Positions 45,899-56,282 of a stretch of 64,000 nucleotides of DNA are shown piece after piece. The DNA is from Aureimonas sp. Leaf324 (GTDB taxonomy: Bacteria; Pseudomonadota; Alphaproteobacteria; Rhizobiales; Rhizobiaceae). The position numbers and the translations under genes were made by a program. Under the pieces are notes generated by a model, which saw nothing but the letters and a program-made list of their open reading frames with translations, ran no database searches and had not been told where the DNA came from. The stretch spans positions 62,001 through 126,000 of the forward strand of contig NZ_LMOH01000027.1 of the NCBI RefSeq assembly GCF_001423245.1. Direction: 5' to 3'. Numbering within the stretch: position 1 is the first letter of the stretch; each line of letters starts with the position of its first letter.

Positions 45899-46351
45899 TC
45901 ATCGCCGGCCGCCGGTGTCGGACAGGACGCGGCGGATCGCGAAGGAGGAATTGATCCGCGACACGGCCGGAAGGCGCGACAGGATCTCCTTGTGGATGCG
46001 CTCGTAGTCGCCCGCCCCTTGCGCCTCGACGCGCAGGAGATAGTCCTCCGCGCCCGTCATCAGGTAGCACTCGCGGATCTCGGGATGCTTCAGGACCTCC
46101 GCCTCGAAGCGGTGGAGGACGTCCTCGGTCTGGTGCTCCAGCGTGATGCGCACGATCACGACATGCGCGTCGTCGCCGCCCGGGCCCGCCACGATCGCGG
46201 TGTAGCCTCGGATCGCACCGGACTCTTCCAGCATCTGGACGCGGCGCAGGCACGCCGACGGCGACAGGCCGACCTCGGCAGCGAGCGCGACGTTGGTGAC
46301 GCGGGCGTTGCGGCGGAGCGCCCGGATCAGGGCGCGGTCGATGCGGTCCAT
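45899..46351 (-). CDS. Lrp/AsnC family regulator, probable alanine catabolism regulator
   Basis: 150 residues, the family norm. N-terminal helix-turn-helix ([20 protein letters not shown] to [12 protein letters not shown]), then the RAM effector domain (about 65-140) with [11 protein letters not shown]. It is divergent from alr-dadA, the usual position of the activator of D-alanine catabolism (DadR-like), so it probably senses alanine and controls that pair. The TTG-initiated longer frame (46399) is less likely than ATG 46351. Confidence 0.9.
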   Translation of the reverse strand: MDRIDRALIRALRRNARVTNVALAAEVGLSPSACLRRVQMLEESGAIRGYTAIVAGPGGDDAHVVIVRITLEHQTEDVLHRFEAEVLKHPEIRECYLMTGAEDYLLRVEAQGAGDYERIHKEILSRLPAVSRINSSFAIRRVLSDTGGRR

Positions 46352-46483
46352 GCGAAGATCGTTGCGCCCGTTCGAAGGAAATGTCGGATCAGCCGTCAAA
46401 TTAGCACATCCTGCGGCAGTTCGGCATGTCCTTCGACGATCCTTCGACCATCATGGATGCCGGATCGCTCGGGGGACTTCGCC

Positions 46484-47632
46484 GTGAACGCCATGCCTCA
46501 TTCGACCGACCAACGCGCCCCGGCCGCAGGCTCCGCCGGCGGCGTCCTGACCGTCGATCTCGGCGCGATCGCCCGCAACTACCGCGCGCTGGTGGCGCAG
46601 GCCGGGGGCGCGGCCGTCGCGGGCGTGGTCAAGGCGGACGCCTACGGGCTCGGCATGGCCCGTATCGCCCCGGTGCTTCTGGAGGCCGGCTGCCGGACCT
46701 TCTTCGTGGCGCATCTCTCCGAGGCGCTGGCGTTGCGCCCGATCCTTCCCGACGGCATCGAGATCTTCGTCCTCAACGGTCTCCTGCCGGGCGACGAGCG
46801 TCTGTGCGCCGAGACCGGCATTCGGCCGGTCCTCAATTCGCTCGATCAGGTCGAAGCCTGGAGTGCGCTCGGGGTCGGCCTCGGCCGCCCGCTGCCGGCG
46901 GCGATCCAGGTCGACAGCGGCATGTCGCGCCTCGGTCTCGCACCGGCCGAGGTCGAGGCGCTCGTCGCCTCCCCTGAGCGGCTGCGCGGCGTCGACACCG
47001 TCCTCGTCATGAGCCATCTCGCCTGCGGCGACGAGCCGGCCCACCCGGCCAACGCCGAGCAGCTGGCCGCCTTCCAGGCGCTGTCGGCCCGGCTGCCGCG
47101 GGTGCGGCGCTCGCTCGCCAACTCCGCCGGCCTCTTTCTCGGCGACGCCTTCCGCTTCGACCTCGCCCGGCCGGGCATCGCGCTCTACGGCGGTGCGCCG
47201 ACCGGGGGGCGCCCCAATCCGATGGCGCCCGTGGTGCGGCTCGACGCGCGGGTGATCCAGCTGCGCGAGGTGCCGGCGGGCGCGGGCATCGGCTACGGCT
47301 TCACCGTGGTCGCCGAGCGGGCGATGCGGCTGGCGACGCTCTCGGTCGGCTATGCCGACGGCTTTCTGCGCGCGGCATCCAATCGCGGCGCCGTCTTCCA
47401 TGCGGGACATCGGCTGCCGATCGTCGGGCGCGTGTCGATGGATTCGATCATCGTCGATGCGGGCGAGGCCCCGGTCCGGGCCGGCGACCTCGTCGAGCTC
47501 ATCGGCCCCCATGTTGGCCTCGACGCGGCGGCGACGGCGGCGGGCACGATCTCCTACGAGATCCTGACCTCGCTCGGGAGCCGCTACGAGCGCCGCTACG
47601 TCACCACCAACGCTTCGGGAGAGCGGGCATGA
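46484..47632 (+). CDS. alr: Alanine racemase
   Basis: Interconverts L- and D-alanine with pyridoxal phosphate. About 382 residues from GTG 46484, which follows GGGGGA at a seven-base spacing; ATG 46493 and ATG 46457 are alternatives. The cofactor lysine is Lys50 in [10 protein letters not shown], and the C-terminal catalytic region has [10 protein letters not shown] and GRVSMDSI. Its stop overlaps the dadA start by four bases, so it is the catabolic racemase (DadX-type) feeding DadA. Confidence 0.94.
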   Translation: MNAMPHSTDQRAPAAGSAGGVLTVDLGAIARNYRALVAQAGGAAVAGVVKADAYGLGMARIAPVLLEAGCRTFFVAHLSEALALRPILPDGIEIFVLNGLLPGDERLCAETGIRPVLNSLDQVEAWSALGVGLGRPLPAAIQVDSGMSRLGLAPAEVEALVASPERLRGVDTVLVMSHLACGDEPAHPANAEQLAAFQALSARLPRVRRSLANSAGLFLGDAFRFDLARPGIALYGGAPTGGRPNPMAPVVRLDARVIQLREVPAGAGIGYGFTVVAERAMRLATLSVGYADGFLRAASNRGAVFHAGHRLPIVGRVSMDSIIVDAGEAPVRAGDLVELIGPHVGLDAAATAAGTISYEILTSLGSRYERRYVTTNASGERA

Positions 47633-48879
47633 AGGTCGTCGTCCTCGGAGCCGGCATCATCGGCGTCACCTCCGCTTGGTACCTGATGAAGGCGGGCCAC
47701 GAGGTGATCGTGGTGGACCGGCAGGAAGGCCCGGCGCTGGAGACGAGCTTCGCCAATGCCGGCGAGGTGTCGTTCGGCTATTGCAGCCCCTGGGCGGCGC
47801 CGGGCATCCCGCAGAAGGCCATCAAATGGCTGATGATGGAGCATGCGCCCCTCATCCTGCGCCCCAAGCTCGACCGCGCCATGCTGTCCTGGCTGACCAA
47901 GATGCTCGCCAACTGCACGGCCGGTGCCTATGCGCGCAACAAGAGCCGGATGCTGCGCCTGTCGGACTACAGCCGCGTGTCGCTCGCCGAGCTTCGCCGC
48001 GACACCAACATCGCCTACGACCAGCGCATGCAGGGCACGCTGCAGCTCTTTCGCACGCAAGCGCAGCTCGACGCCTCGGCCAAGGACGTGAAGGCGCTTG
48101 CCGCCGACGGCATCCCCTTCGAGGTGCTCGATCGCGAGGGCTGCATCCGCGCCGAGCCCGCGCTCGCCCACGCGCGCGACAAGATCGTCGGCGGCCTCCA
48201 GACCCCGCAGGACGAGACGGGCGACTGCTTCAAGTTCGCGAACGCCTTGGCCGAGATCGTCGCCTCGCGCGGCGTCGAATTCCGCTGGGGCCGCACCGTG
48301 CGCCGCATTCTCGCCGAGAACGGCCGGGCGGTCGGCGTCGCGACGGATGCCGGCGACATCCGGGCCGACGCCGTGGTGGTGGCGATGGGATCCTATTCGC
48401 CGGTCCTGGTGCGCCCGCTCGGGATCAAGCTGCCGGTCTATCCGGTGAAGGGCTATTCGCTCACCATCCCGATCGTCGACGAGACGCGCGCGCCCGAATC
48501 GACCGTGATGGACGAGACCTACAAGATCGCGATCACGCGGCTCGGGACCCGCATCCGCGTCGGCGGCATGGCCGAGATTTCCGGCTTCACCAACGACCGC
48601 TCCGAGCGCCGGCGCCGCACGCTGGAGCATTCGGTCACCGACCTCTTTCCCGGCGGCGACATTAGGCAGGCGAGCTTCTGGTCGGGGCTCCGGCCGATGA
48701 CGCCGGACGGAACGCCGGTGATCGGGCCGACGAAGGTGAAGGGGCTCTTCCTCAACACCGGCCACGGCACGCTCGGCTGGACCATGAGTTCGGGCTCGGG
48801 CCGGCTCTTGGCCGACCTCGTGTCGGGCGCCACGCCCGACATCGACGCGCGCGACCTCTCCGTCGCGCGCTACGGATGA
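47629..48879 (+). CDS. dadA: D-amino acid dehydrogenase
   Basis: FAD enzyme that oxidises D-alanine to pyruvate and ammonia, passing electrons to the respiratory chain. 416 residues. FAD-binding [11 protein letters not shown] at the N-terminus; [17 protein letters not shown] is the DadA substrate-side segment; [16 protein letters not shown] and [10 protein letters not shown] close the protein. Coupled to alr by an ATGA overlap. The pair lets the cell use alanine as carbon and nitrogen. Confidence 0.96.
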   Translation: MKVVVLGAGIIGVTSAWYLMKAGHEVIVVDRQEGPALETSFANAGEVSFGYCSPWAAPGIPQKAIKWLMMEHAPLILRPKLDRAMLSWLTKMLANCTAGAYARNKSRMLRLSDYSRVSLAELRRDTNIAYDQRMQGTLQLFRTQAQLDASAKDVKALAADGIPFEVLDREGCIRAEPALAHARDKIVGGLQTPQDETGDCFKFANALAEIVASRGVEFRWGRTVRRILAENGRAVGVATDAGDIRADAVVVAMGSYSPVLVRPLGIKLPVYPVKGYSLTIPIVDETRAPESTVMDETYKIAITRLGTRIRVGGMAEISGFTNDRSERRRRTLEHSVTDLFPGGDIRQASFWSGLRPMTPDGTPVIGPTKVKGLFLNTGHGTLGWTMSSGSGRLLADLVSGATPDIDARDLSVARYG

Positions 48880-48886
48880 CCGGCGC

Positions 48887-49198
48887 TCAGATCCGGCCGA
48901 CCGGCTTCTCCTCCTCGGTGCGGATGTCGCCGTAGCGCTCGGGATGCCGGTCGAACAGCGCGCGCACGTAGGAGCAGGCCGGTACCACGGTCTTGCCCTC
49001 GCTCCGTGCGAAGGCGACCGCGTGGTCGACGAGCTTCTCGGCGATGCCCTGGCCGCGCAGGCGCTCCGGCACGTAGGTGTGATCGAAGATCAGCGAGTTC
49101 TGGATGCCGGCCGGCGCATAGGTCAGCTCGGCGCGGTCGTCGCCCTCGCCATAGGCGAAGACGCCGGTGCGGCCCTGGTCCTCGTGGACGATCTGCAT
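48887..49198 (-). CDS. Small GNAT-like N-acetyltransferase (YjdJ type)
   Basis: 103 residues. The acetyl-CoA loop is visible in VPERLRGQGIAEKLVDHAV, followed by VVPACSYVRALFDRHPE, the pattern of the compact single-domain family PF14542. Start 49198 has AGGA ten bases upstream; longer frames add unrelated residues. The gene is convergent with dadA and divergent from ftsK, with which it shares the region holding a CtrA box. Confidence 0.85.
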   Translation of the reverse strand: MQIVHEDQGRTGVFAYGEGDDRAELTYAPAGIQNSLIFDHTYVPERLRGQGIAEKLVDHAVAFARSEGKTVVPACSYVRALFDRHPERYGDIRTEEEKPVGRI

Positions 49199-49305
49199 GG
49201 GATGGGTTCCTGTTGTCCGGTTGCCTTGAGCCGGATAGACGCCCGGTCGAGGCGCGCGTTCCATCAAACCGATGCGAGCATCGCCGCGCCATCGGATCCG
49301 CAGGG

Positions 49306-49321
49306 TTAAACGACCCTTAAC
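49306..49321. promoter_or_regulatory. CtrA box upstream of ftsK
   Basis: TTAA, seven bases, TTAAC: a perfect match to the CtrA consensus TTAA-N7-TTAAC. It lies in the 271-base gap between the divergent acetyltransferase and ftsK genes, 149 bases before the ftsK start. CtrA is the cell-cycle master regulator in alphaproteobacteria and controls division genes. Confidence 0.75.
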
Positions 49322-49469
49322 CCCGTTTGTTTACCTTGACCGCAAAGAGCCGGAGCCCGTGGGGCGCGCCGTCGAGGGACGCGCGCGCCCTGCGGCGCCG
49401 TCCGGCGACGGGCGAATCGGGCGGTGCGGCAGGCGCCGTCCGGGCAGGCAGCAGGCGAAGGGCAGCGAC

Positions 49470-52400
49470 ATGGCATCGATCGAGGCGCGGGACGAGGGGA
49501 CGGGATCGATGGCACGACCGGCACGCTTGGGCCTCGGGGTCGCGCTGGTCGGCCTGGCGCTGTGGCTGGCGACCGCCTTCGCCACCTGGGCGGTGGACGA
49601 CCCGTCGCTCAGCTATTCCAACGACAATCCGGTGCGCAACATGGCGGGCGCCGGCGGCGCGGTGGTCGCCGACCTCGCCATGCAGGTCTTCGGTCTCGGC
49701 GCCGTCCTCGTCCCGCTGGTGCTGGCGATCCGCGGCATCCTGTGCCTCGTCGGCCGCCGCGCGGGCCGCGCCGGCCAGCGCGCCTGGGTGGCGCTCGGGG
49801 GCCTCGCGCTCGCCAGTGCCGCGCTCGGCTCGCTCGAGGCGCCGGCCGGCTGGCCGCTGCCGATCGGCCTCGGCGGCATCGTCGGGGATCTTCTCCTGAA
49901 AATTCCGGCGCTCGCCACCGGCGCCTATCCGACCGGCGTCTGGAGCTTTGCCGCCGCGGCCCTCTTCGCCGCCCCGGCGCTCTGGTGCATCCTTCACGGC
50001 GCCGGTCTCGTCGGCGCGCCGGACGAACCGGTGGCGCTGAGCGCCCGCCGCGCGTCGAAGGTCGAGGAGGACGACGGCGAAGGGCGCCTTGCGCTTCTCG
50101 CCGGGGCCGCCAGCCACTGGGCCTACCGCATGCGCTCGGCCGCCGCGCGCGTGACGCAGTCGGTGCCGGTCATCGGCCGCCGCGAGGATCCGTTCTCGCA
50201 CCGCGACTGGGACGCCGACGCGCCCCTGATGCCGCCGGCTCCGCCCGCCCGCTTCCGCGACGGTGCGGCCGCGCCCGCCGCACGCCGCGAGGTGCGCGTC
50301 GTGGTGCCGCCCGAGTTCCGCGAGCCCGCCTTCGACGAGCCGGTGGCCGACCACGACGAGCGCGCCTGGGCCGAGGTGCCCTATGCGCCCGAACCCGCGG
50401 TGCCGGCGAGCCCGCGCGCGCCTGCCGCCGCGGCCCCCGAACTCGAGGCCGCCGCGCCCACGCGCCGCACGGTCGACACGAGCCGCGCCACGGTGCGCCA
50501 CGGCCGCTCGGACTGGAACGGTTCCTACAAGCTTGCCCAGCGCCAGGCCGCGATCGATGCGGCGGCCGCCGCTGGCCGCGCCGCGCCGACCTTCGCCGCG
50601 GACGAGGCGGGCGACGAGGACCTCTTCGAGACCGGCGCGCCGGAGGATCGCGGCGTCGTCGGCTACGACGACATCCACCGCCACGACGCGCCCGTCTTCC
50701 ACGACGACGAGCCGCCGTTCGAGACGCACCCGGACGACGCGCCATATCTCGGCGACGACGGCCGCCTGTCGCTGGAGGAGCGGATCGCGATGGAGGAGGA
50801 CGAGGCGCGCCTCGAGGCGCCCGAGCGCGCTCCGGCGCCGGAAGAGGGCGGCGGCTGGCGCGACTTCATCGCCAACAACATCGTCGCCTTCCCCGGCCTG
50901 AAGCGCGCCCCCAAGCCCGAGGCCGAACTGCCCCGCGCCGCGCCCGTCGAGCCGCGCATGGCCCCCGCCGCCCCGGCACCGGCCGCGCCGGCCCCGCGCG
51001 GGCCGATGTTCGAGCGCCCGGCGCGCGTCGTGCCGCAGGCGGCAGCCGACGCCACCTCGCGCCAGTCCTCGCGTGCCCGTCTCGCCGAACTCGGCAACGC
51101 GGCCCTCAACGCTGAGTTCGAACTGCCGCCGATCGAGCTCCTGTCGCCGCCCAAACCCCGCAACCGCGACAACACGCTGACGCCCGAGATCCTCCAGGAG
51201 AACGCGCGCCTTCTCGAGGGCGTCCTCGACGACTTCGGCGTCAAGGGCGAGATCATCGAGGTGCGGCCGGGTCCGGTCGTCACGCTCTATGAGCTGGAGC
51301 CCGCGCCCGGCATCAAGTCGAGCCGCGTCATCGGCCTTGCCGACGACATCGCCCGCTCGATGTCGGCGATCGCCGCGCGCGTCGCGGTCATTCCCGGCAA
51401 GAACGCGATCGGCATCGAGCTGCCCAACGCCAAGCGCGAGACCGTCTACTTCCGCGAGATGATCCAGTCGGAGACCTTCGCGGGCGCCAAGGCCAAGCTC
51501 GCGCTGGCGCTCGGCAAGACGATCGGCGGCGAGGCGGTGATCGCCGACCTCGCCAAGATGCCGCACCTGCTGGTTGCCGGCACCACGGGCTCGGGCAAAT
51601 CCGTTTCGATCAACACGATGATCCTGTCGCTCCTCTACCGGATGAGCCCGGCCGAGTGCCGCATGATCATGATCGATCCGAAGATGCTGGAACTGTCGAT
51701 CTACGACGGCATCCCGCACCTTCTGGCGCCCGTCGTCACCGACCCGAAGAAGGCCGTCGTCGCGCTGAAGTGGACGGTCAAGGAGATGGAGGACCGCTAC
51801 CGCAAGATGTCGAAGGTCGGCGTTCGCAACATCGACGGCTTCAACACGCGGGTGTCCTCGGCGATCGAGCGCGGCGAGACCATGTCGCGCACCGTGCAGA
51901 CGGGCTTCGACCGCGAGACCGGCGAGCCGATCTTCGAGTCGGAGGAGTTCGACCTCCAGCCGCTGCCCTACATCGTCGTCATCATCGACGAGATGGCCGA
52001 CCTGATGATGGTCGCCGGCAAGGATATCGAAGGCACCGTCCAGCGCCTCGCGCAGATGGCGCGCGCCGCCGGCATCCACGTCATCATGGCGACGCAGCGC
52101 CCCTCGGTCGACGTCATCACCGGCACGATCAAGGCGAACTTCCCGACCCGCATCTCCTTTCAGGTGACGTCAAAGATCGACTCGCGCACCATTCTTCAGG
52201 AGCAGGGGGCGGAGCAGCTGCTCGGCATGGGCGACATGCTGTTCATGGCCGGCGGCGGGCGCATCCAGCGCGTCCACGGCCCCTTCGTCGACGACGCCGA
52301 GGTCGAGGAGGTCGTGAAGCACCTGAAAGCGCAAGGGACGCCCGAATATCTTGACGCGATCCTCGAGGAAGAGGACGAGGACGGCGGCGCGGCGGCGGGC

Positions 52401-52631
52401 GGCTCGGGCAGCGGTTCGGCGGGCGGCGAAGAGTCGGCCGATCTCTACGACCAGGCGGTGGCCGTGGTCCTGCGCGACGGCAAGGCGTCCACCTCCTACG
52501 TCCAGCGCCGCCTCCAGATCGGCTACAACCGCGCCGCCTCGATCATCGAGCGGATGGAGCGCGAGGGCATCGTCGGCCCCGCCAACCACGCCGGCAAGCG
52601 CGAGATCCTAGTGCCGACGGATAATGCGTGA
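49470..52631 (+). CDS. ftsK: DNA translocase FtsK
   Basis: Septal ATPase that pumps chromosome termini and activates XerCD recombination at dif. 1053 residues. Four membrane helices in the first 190, a long Ala/Pro/acidic linker (about 200-560), then the motor with Walker A GTTGSGKS (about 703-710) and Walker [10 protein letters not shown] (about 838). The C-terminal gamma winged helix (about 990-1050, [20 protein letters not shown]) reads polar DNA signals. ATG 49470 has AAGG upstream. It is followed by lolA and xth, a rhizobial order. Confidence 0.97.
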   Translation: MASIEARDEGTGSMARPARLGLGVALVGLALWLATAFATWAVDDPSLSYSNDNPVRNMAGAGGAVVADLAMQVFGLGAVLVPLVLAIRGILCLVGRRAGRAGQRAWVALGGLALASAALGSLEAPAGWPLPIGLGGIVGDLLLKIPALATGAYPTGVWSFAAAALFAAPALWCILHGAGLVGAPDEPVALSARRASKVEEDDGEGRLALLAGAASHWAYRMRSAAARVTQSVPVIGRREDPFSHRDWDADAPLMPPAPPARFRDGAAAPAARREVRVVVPPEFREPAFDEPVADHDERAWAEVPYAPEPAVPASPRAPAAAAPELEAAAPTRRTVDTSRATVRHGRSDWNGSYKLAQRQAAIDAAAAAGRAAPTFAADEAGDEDLFETGAPEDRGVVGYDDIHRHDAPVFHDDEPPFETHPDDAPYLGDDGRLSLEERIAMEEDEARLEAPERAPAPEEGGGWRDFIANNIVAFPGLKRAPKPEAELPRAAPVEPRMAPAAPAPAAPAPRGPMFERPARVVPQAAADATSRQSSRARLAELGNAALNAEFELPPIELLSPPKPRNRDNTLTPEILQENARLLEGVLDDFGVKGEIIEVRPGPVVTLYELEPAPGIKSSRVIGLADDIARSMSAIAARVAVIPGKNAIGIELPNAKRETVYFREMIQSETFAGAKAKLALALGKTIGGEAVIADLAKMPHLLVAGTTGSGKSVSINTMILSLLYRMSPAECRMIMIDPKMLELSIYDGIPHLLAPVVTDPKKAVVALKWTVKEMEDRYRKMSKVGVRNIDGFNTRVSSAIERGETMSRTVQTGFDRETGEPIFESEEFDLQPLPYIVVIIDEMADLMMVAGKDIEGTVQRLAQMARAAGIHVIMATQRPSVDVITGTIKANFPTRISFQVTSKIDSRTILQEQGAEQLLGMGDMLFMAGGGRIQRVHGPFVDDAEVEEVVKHLKAQGTPEYLDAILEEEDEDGGAAAGGSGSGSAGGEESADLYDQAVAVVLRDGKASTSYVQRRLQIGYNRAASIIERMEREGIVGPANHAGKREILVPTDNA

Positions 52632-52639
52632 GGGAACGG

Positions 52640-52664
52640 GAGTGCCGCACTCCATCCGGCACTC
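52640..52664 (+). terminator. Hairpin after ftsK
   Basis: Stem GAGTGCCG (52640-52647) with CGGCACTC (52657-52664), nine-base loop, beginning nine bases after the ftsK stop. No T-run follows; it may end or stabilise ftsK mRNA. Confidence 0.4.
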
Positions 52665-52737
52665 GTGGCCCTTGCTGGCGCCCGCCCGTTTTCGGGGCGA
52701 GCGCCGGAGTGTCTATTCGACGCGCCTCTCCGGCCTC

Positions 52738-53271
52738 ATGCCGCACGATCCCATGCTGGCGCGCGGTTTGCGGCGCCGCCTCGCGGCAGCACCGTTCATC
52801 GTGCTGACGTTCCTCGCAGGCCTCATCGCCCTCTGGTTTCCGGCCGAGGCCGCGCTGGTCATTACAGGCATCGTTGCCTTCAACCTCTTCCCCCTGTTCC
52901 TGCATGGGTTCCTCAGCTGGAGGCGGTTCCAGCGACCCGTGCCGGGTTTTCGCTCCATCCGGCGAGCGGCCTTCAAGGGCACCTTCCTCGGGTTCATGGC
53001 ACCGCTTCCGGCAGGCTGGCTGGGCGGCATCGTCCTGATCACGCTGAGGTTCGGCTTCGTGGACGAGGCATCGCTCGGCGAAAGCCCGTTGTCCGTGACG
53101 GCGCTGGGGTTGCCGGTCGGCTTTCTTCTCTGGTTCATGCCGCAGTTCGGCAGCCCGACCGCCATCGCTGCCGCCATCCTGATGGCCGGTCTCTATGCCC
53201 TCGCGGCCGTCGACTATCGCAGGCGGTTGCGCCGATCGCTGGAAGAGGCTCCGGCCTCCCGTCCGCGCTGA
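52738..53271 (+). CDS. Four-helix membrane protein of unknown function
   Basis: 177 residues from ATG 52738; an in-frame ATG at 52624 overlapping the ftsK stop would give 215. Hydrophobic segments lie at about 18-38, 40-60, 80-103 and 120-165, with basic loops between. No family was recognised. The gene sits between ftsK and lolA, which are adjacent in many relatives, so it may be an insertion. Neither start has a good ribosome binding site. Confidence 0.6.
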   Translation: MPHDPMLARGLRRRLAAAPFIVLTFLAGLIALWFPAEAALVITGIVAFNLFPLFLHGFLSWRRFQRPVPGFRSIRRAAFKGTFLGFMAPLPAGWLGGIVLITLRFGFVDEASLGESPLSVTALGLPVGFLLWFMPQFGSPTAIAAAILMAGLYALAAVDYRRRLRRSLEEAPASRPR

Positions 53272-53425
53272 GGCATTCGTTCACGTCGGCGTTGATGGGA
53301 ACCATGATCCTGACGAGGATTTCATGTCGATCGCCGCAATGGAGCCGAAGCGCGCTCCTATATGCCGAAAGTGACATCGGACCGTTTGGCCGGTCCATCC
53401 CGACGATCCAAGGACGCTACGACCC

Positions 53426-54061
53426 ATGACCCCTTTCCGACGCATCACGGGCGCCTTCCTTACCGCAGCCCTCCTCGCTGGCGCCTCGCTGTCCGGACAC
53501 ACCGTCGCGCACGCCCAGACCGCGACCGCCGCCGCGCAGCGCGTGGCCGACCACTTTTCCGGCGTGAAGTCGATGAAGGGCAACTTCGTCCAGTTCGACG
53601 CGGCCGGAAACCAGACCGAGGGCACGTTCTTCATGGAGCGGCCCGGCAAGATCCGCTTCGACTATTCGGGCTCGCCGGTGCGCGTCATCGCCGACGGCAG
53701 CCAGGTCGCGGTGAACAACCGCAAGCTCAACACCTGGGACCTCTACCCCCTATCGAAGACGCCGCTGAAGCTGCTTCTCGACCAGCGGATCGACCTGTCG
53801 GCCGCCAACATCCAGAGCGTGAAGGAAGGGGCCGACCTCACGACGATCGTGATGGGCGACAAGTCGATCTTCGGCAATTCGCGCATCACCATGATGTTCG
53901 ATCCCTCGACCATGGACCTGCGCCAGTGGACGATCCGCGACGCGCAAGGGAAGGACACGACCGTCATGGTCTACAACGTCGTGGAGGGCGGCGCGGTGGA
54001 CGACAAGCTGTTCAACATCCCCTACGCCAACATCCGCGGCGGCATGACCGGCAACCGCTGA
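53426..54061 (+). CDS. lolA: Outer-membrane lipoprotein carrier protein LolA-like
   Basis: Periplasmic chaperone that carries lipoproteins to the outer membrane. 211 residues with a signal peptide ending AHA-QT (about 31). The fold is recognisable from SMKGNFVQFDAAGNQTEGTF, ERPGKIRFDYSGSP and the C-terminal LRQWTIRDAQGKDTTVMVYN. AAGGA lies upstream of ATG 53426. Position between ftsK and xth agrees with rhizobial genomes. Confidence 0.93.
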   Translation: MTPFRRITGAFLTAALLAGASLSGHTVAHAQTATAAAQRVADHFSGVKSMKGNFVQFDAAGNQTEGTFFMERPGKIRFDYSGSPVRVIADGSQVAVNNRKLNTWDLYPLSKTPLKLLLDQRIDLSAANIQSVKEGADLTTIVMGDKSIFGNSRITMMFDPSTMDLRQWTIRDAQGKDTTVMVYNVVEGGAVDDKLFNIPYANIRGGMTGNR

Positions 54062-54137
54062 CGGGAACGGGCGCGGCGGGCCGGGGCTGTGCCTCCAGCC
54101 CGCGGCCCCGTCGCGCCGCCACCCGGAACACCCGCCC

Positions 54138-54398
54138 ATGCGCCCGATCCCGGTCCTTGCCACCCTCGGCCTTCTCGCCCTCTCCGGCTGCACCACGGTG
54201 ACGCCGGCCGAACGACGCGCCGCGGACGAGGCCCGCTGCCGCGACTACGGGTTCCGGCCGCGCACCGACGCCTTCGCCGCCTGCCTGCAACGCATCGATC
54301 TCGACCGCAGCGAAGACTGCCGGGCGCGTGTCTACGGCGGGCCGGGCTGGAACGGCGGCATCGGTGTCGGGGCCGGTGTCGGCCGGATCGGCTGGTAG
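54138..54398 (+). CDS. Small lipoprotein
   Basis: 86 residues. The N-terminus is a lipoprotein signal with lipobox LSGC (Cys18). The mature part has an RCRDYGFRPRTDAFAACLQ segment with two more cysteines and a Gly-rich C-terminus (GGIGVGAGVGRIGW). Similar small lipoproteins with RC-DYGF/ C-pairs are widespread in alphaproteobacteria and have no known function. It follows lolA and converges on the dehalogenase-like gene with seven bases between stops. Confidence 0.8.
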   Translation: MRPIPVLATLGLLALSGCTTVTPAERRAADEARCRDYGFRPRTDAFAACLQRIDLDRSEDCRARVYGGPGWNGGIGVGAGVGRIGW

Positions 54399-54405
54399 GG
54401 GCGGC

Positions 54406-55284
54406 TCACCGGAAGAAGGCGAGCATCGCCGCCAGCGTCTCCTCCGGCGCCTCCTCGACCAGGAAGTGACCGCTGTCGATCGCCTGTCCCGACACGTCGC
54501 CGGCATAGCCCTTCCAGATCTCGATCGGGTCGCCGTGCTTGGCCGGCGTGCCCTTGGCACCCCAGAGCGCCAGGACGGGGCAGGCGATGCGCCGGCCGGC
54601 GGCCCGGTCCTCCTCGTCGTGGCGCCGGTCGATCGTGGCGCCGGCGCGGTAGTCCTCGCAGACGCCGTGGATCGTGTCGACGCGCGAGAAGGAGCGGCGA
54701 TATTCGGCGAGCGCCTGCGGCGCGAAGGGTGCGGTGGACTGGTTGGCGGTCCAGCTCGCCAGCGTATGATCGACGTAGAACACCGGATCGGAGCCGATCA
54801 AGCGCTCCGGCATCGGGTTCGGCTGGGCGAGGAACTGCCAGTGGTAGGAGGAGAGGGCGCCAGCCGCGTCCATCCGCTCCCACATCTCCACCGTCGGGAT
54901 GATGTCGAGGAGCGCCAGCCGCTCGACGGCGTCCGGATGGTCGAAGGCCAGGCGATAGGCGACGCGCCCGCCGCGGTCGTGGCCGGCGAGGCGGAAGCGC
55001 TCGAACCCGAGCGCCGCCATGACGCGCACCATGTCGGCCGCCATGACGCGCTTGGCGTAACCCTCGCCGCCCTTCGATTCCGGCGCCGACGACTGGCCGT
55101 AGCCGCGAAGGTCGGGCACCACCACGCGAAACCGCTCGGCGAGGCGCGGGGCGATGCCCGCCCACATCGCGCCGGTCTGCGGATAGCCGTGGAGAAGCAG
55201 GAGGGGAGGGCCCTCGCCCGCGATGCGGCAGAAGATCTCGGCGCCGTCGCCCTCGATCCTGCGCGTCTCGAAGCCTTCGAACAT
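54406..55284 (-). CDS. Fluoroacetate/haloacetate dehalogenase-like alpha/beta hydrolase
   Basis: 292 residues. Candidate active-site residues: nucleophile Asp103 in GHDRGGR with Arg104 and Arg107, acid Asp127 (LLDIIP), His148-Trp149 (YHW), Tyr212 and base His273 (SGHFL). Measured against the residues recalled for the characterised Rhodopseudomonas fluoroacetate dehalogenase (Asp110, Arg111, Arg114, Asp134, His155, Trp156, Tyr219, His280), every one is offset by exactly seven. The His-Trp-Tyr halide pocket supports defluorination over epoxide hydrolysis. Ribosome binding site GGGGAG precedes ATG 55284. No halide pump gene is adjacent. Confidence 0.82.
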   Translation of the reverse strand: MFEGFETRRIEGDGAEIFCRIAGEGPPLLLLHGYPQTGAMWAGIAPRLAERFRVVVPDLRGYGQSSAPESKGGEGYAKRVMAADMVRVMAALGFERFRLAGHDRGGRVAYRLAFDHPDAVERLALLDIIPTVEMWERMDAAGALSSYHWQFLAQPNPMPERLIGSDPVFYVDHTLASWTANQSTAPFAPQALAEYRRSFSRVDTIHGVCEDYRAGATIDRRHDEEDRAAGRRIACPVLALWGAKGTPAKHGDPIEIWKGYAGDVSGQAIDSGHFLVEEAPEETLAAMLAFFR

Positions 55285-55434
55285 GACCTGAACTCCCCGC
55301 CGCCCCATACGCGCCCGGCCACAACGCGGGGGCCGCCTTGTCGTTGCCTCCGGCGAAGGGAGGCAGGGCGTTTCCTTCCGCGGCGGTGATGGACTAGACA
55401 GGCGCCGACGCCCCTGCCCATCGGACACGCCCCC

Positions 55435-56238
55435 ATGCCCTTCACGCTCGCCACCTGGAACATCAACTCGGTGCGCCTGCGCCTGCCGATCGTGGAGGCG
55501 TTCCTGAAGGCCGAAGCACCCGATGTTCTCTGCCTGCAGGAGACCAAGTGCCCGAACGAGCTCTTCCCCGAGGACGCGTTCCGCGCGCTCGGCTACGAGC
55601 ACATCGCGCTGCACGGCCAGAAGGGCTATCACGGCGTCGCCACGATCTCGCGCCTGCCCTTCGCCGACCTCGTGCGCCAGGACTTCTGCGCCATCGGCGA
55701 CGCGCGGCACCTGTCGGTGCGCGTGGCAGCGGGCGAGCGGCAGATCCGCGTCCACAATCTCTACGTGCCGGCGGGCGGCGACGAGCCGGACCCGGAGATC
55801 AACCCGAAGTTCCGCCACAAGCTCGATTTCCTCGAGGAGATGCGTCTGATGCGGGCCGAGGCCGAACCCGGCGTCTCGGCGATCCTCGTCGGCGACCTCA
55901 ACATCGCGCCGTTCGAGGACGACGTCTGGTCGCACAAGCAGCTTCTCAAGATCGTCTCGCACACGCCGGTCGAGACCGAGGGCATGAAGCGTGTGATGGC
56001 GGAAGGCGGATGGACCGATCTCGTGCGCCAGCACGTGCCCCTGCCGCAGAAGCTCTACACGTGGTGGAGCTACCGCGCCAAGGACTGGGACGGGGCCGAC
56101 AAGGGGCGCCGGCTCGACCACATCTGGAGCTCGGCCGACCTCGGACCCCACCTTCGCGAAGCGCGGGTCCTTCGCGAGGCGCGCGGCTGGGACCGTCCGT
56201 CCGACCACGTGCCGGTGATCGTCACGCTCGACCTCTGA
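55435..56238 (+). CDS. xth: Exodeoxyribonuclease III
   Basis: DNA repair AP endonuclease and 3-prime exonuclease, 267 residues. The EEP active site is complete: Asn9/Asn11 in ATWNINS, Glu36 in LQETKCP, Tyr109 region LYVPAGGDEPDP, GDLNIAP with Asp and Asn, and SDHVPVIV at the end. It is divergent from the dehalogenase-like gene. Confidence 0.96.
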   Translation: MPFTLATWNINSVRLRLPIVEAFLKAEAPDVLCLQETKCPNELFPEDAFRALGYEHIALHGQKGYHGVATISRLPFADLVRQDFCAIGDARHLSVRVAAGERQIRVHNLYVPAGGDEPDPEINPKFRHKLDFLEEMRLMRAEAEPGVSAILVGDLNIAPFEDDVWSHKQLLKIVSHTPVETEGMKRVMAEGGWTDLVRQHVPLPQKLYTWWSYRAKDWDGADKGRRLDHIWSSADLGPHLREARVLREARGWDRPSDHVPVIVTLDL

Positions 56239-56282
56239 CAGCCGGCCCCGGGGGCTCGCCTGAGGCCGGCCTCCGACAGCTT

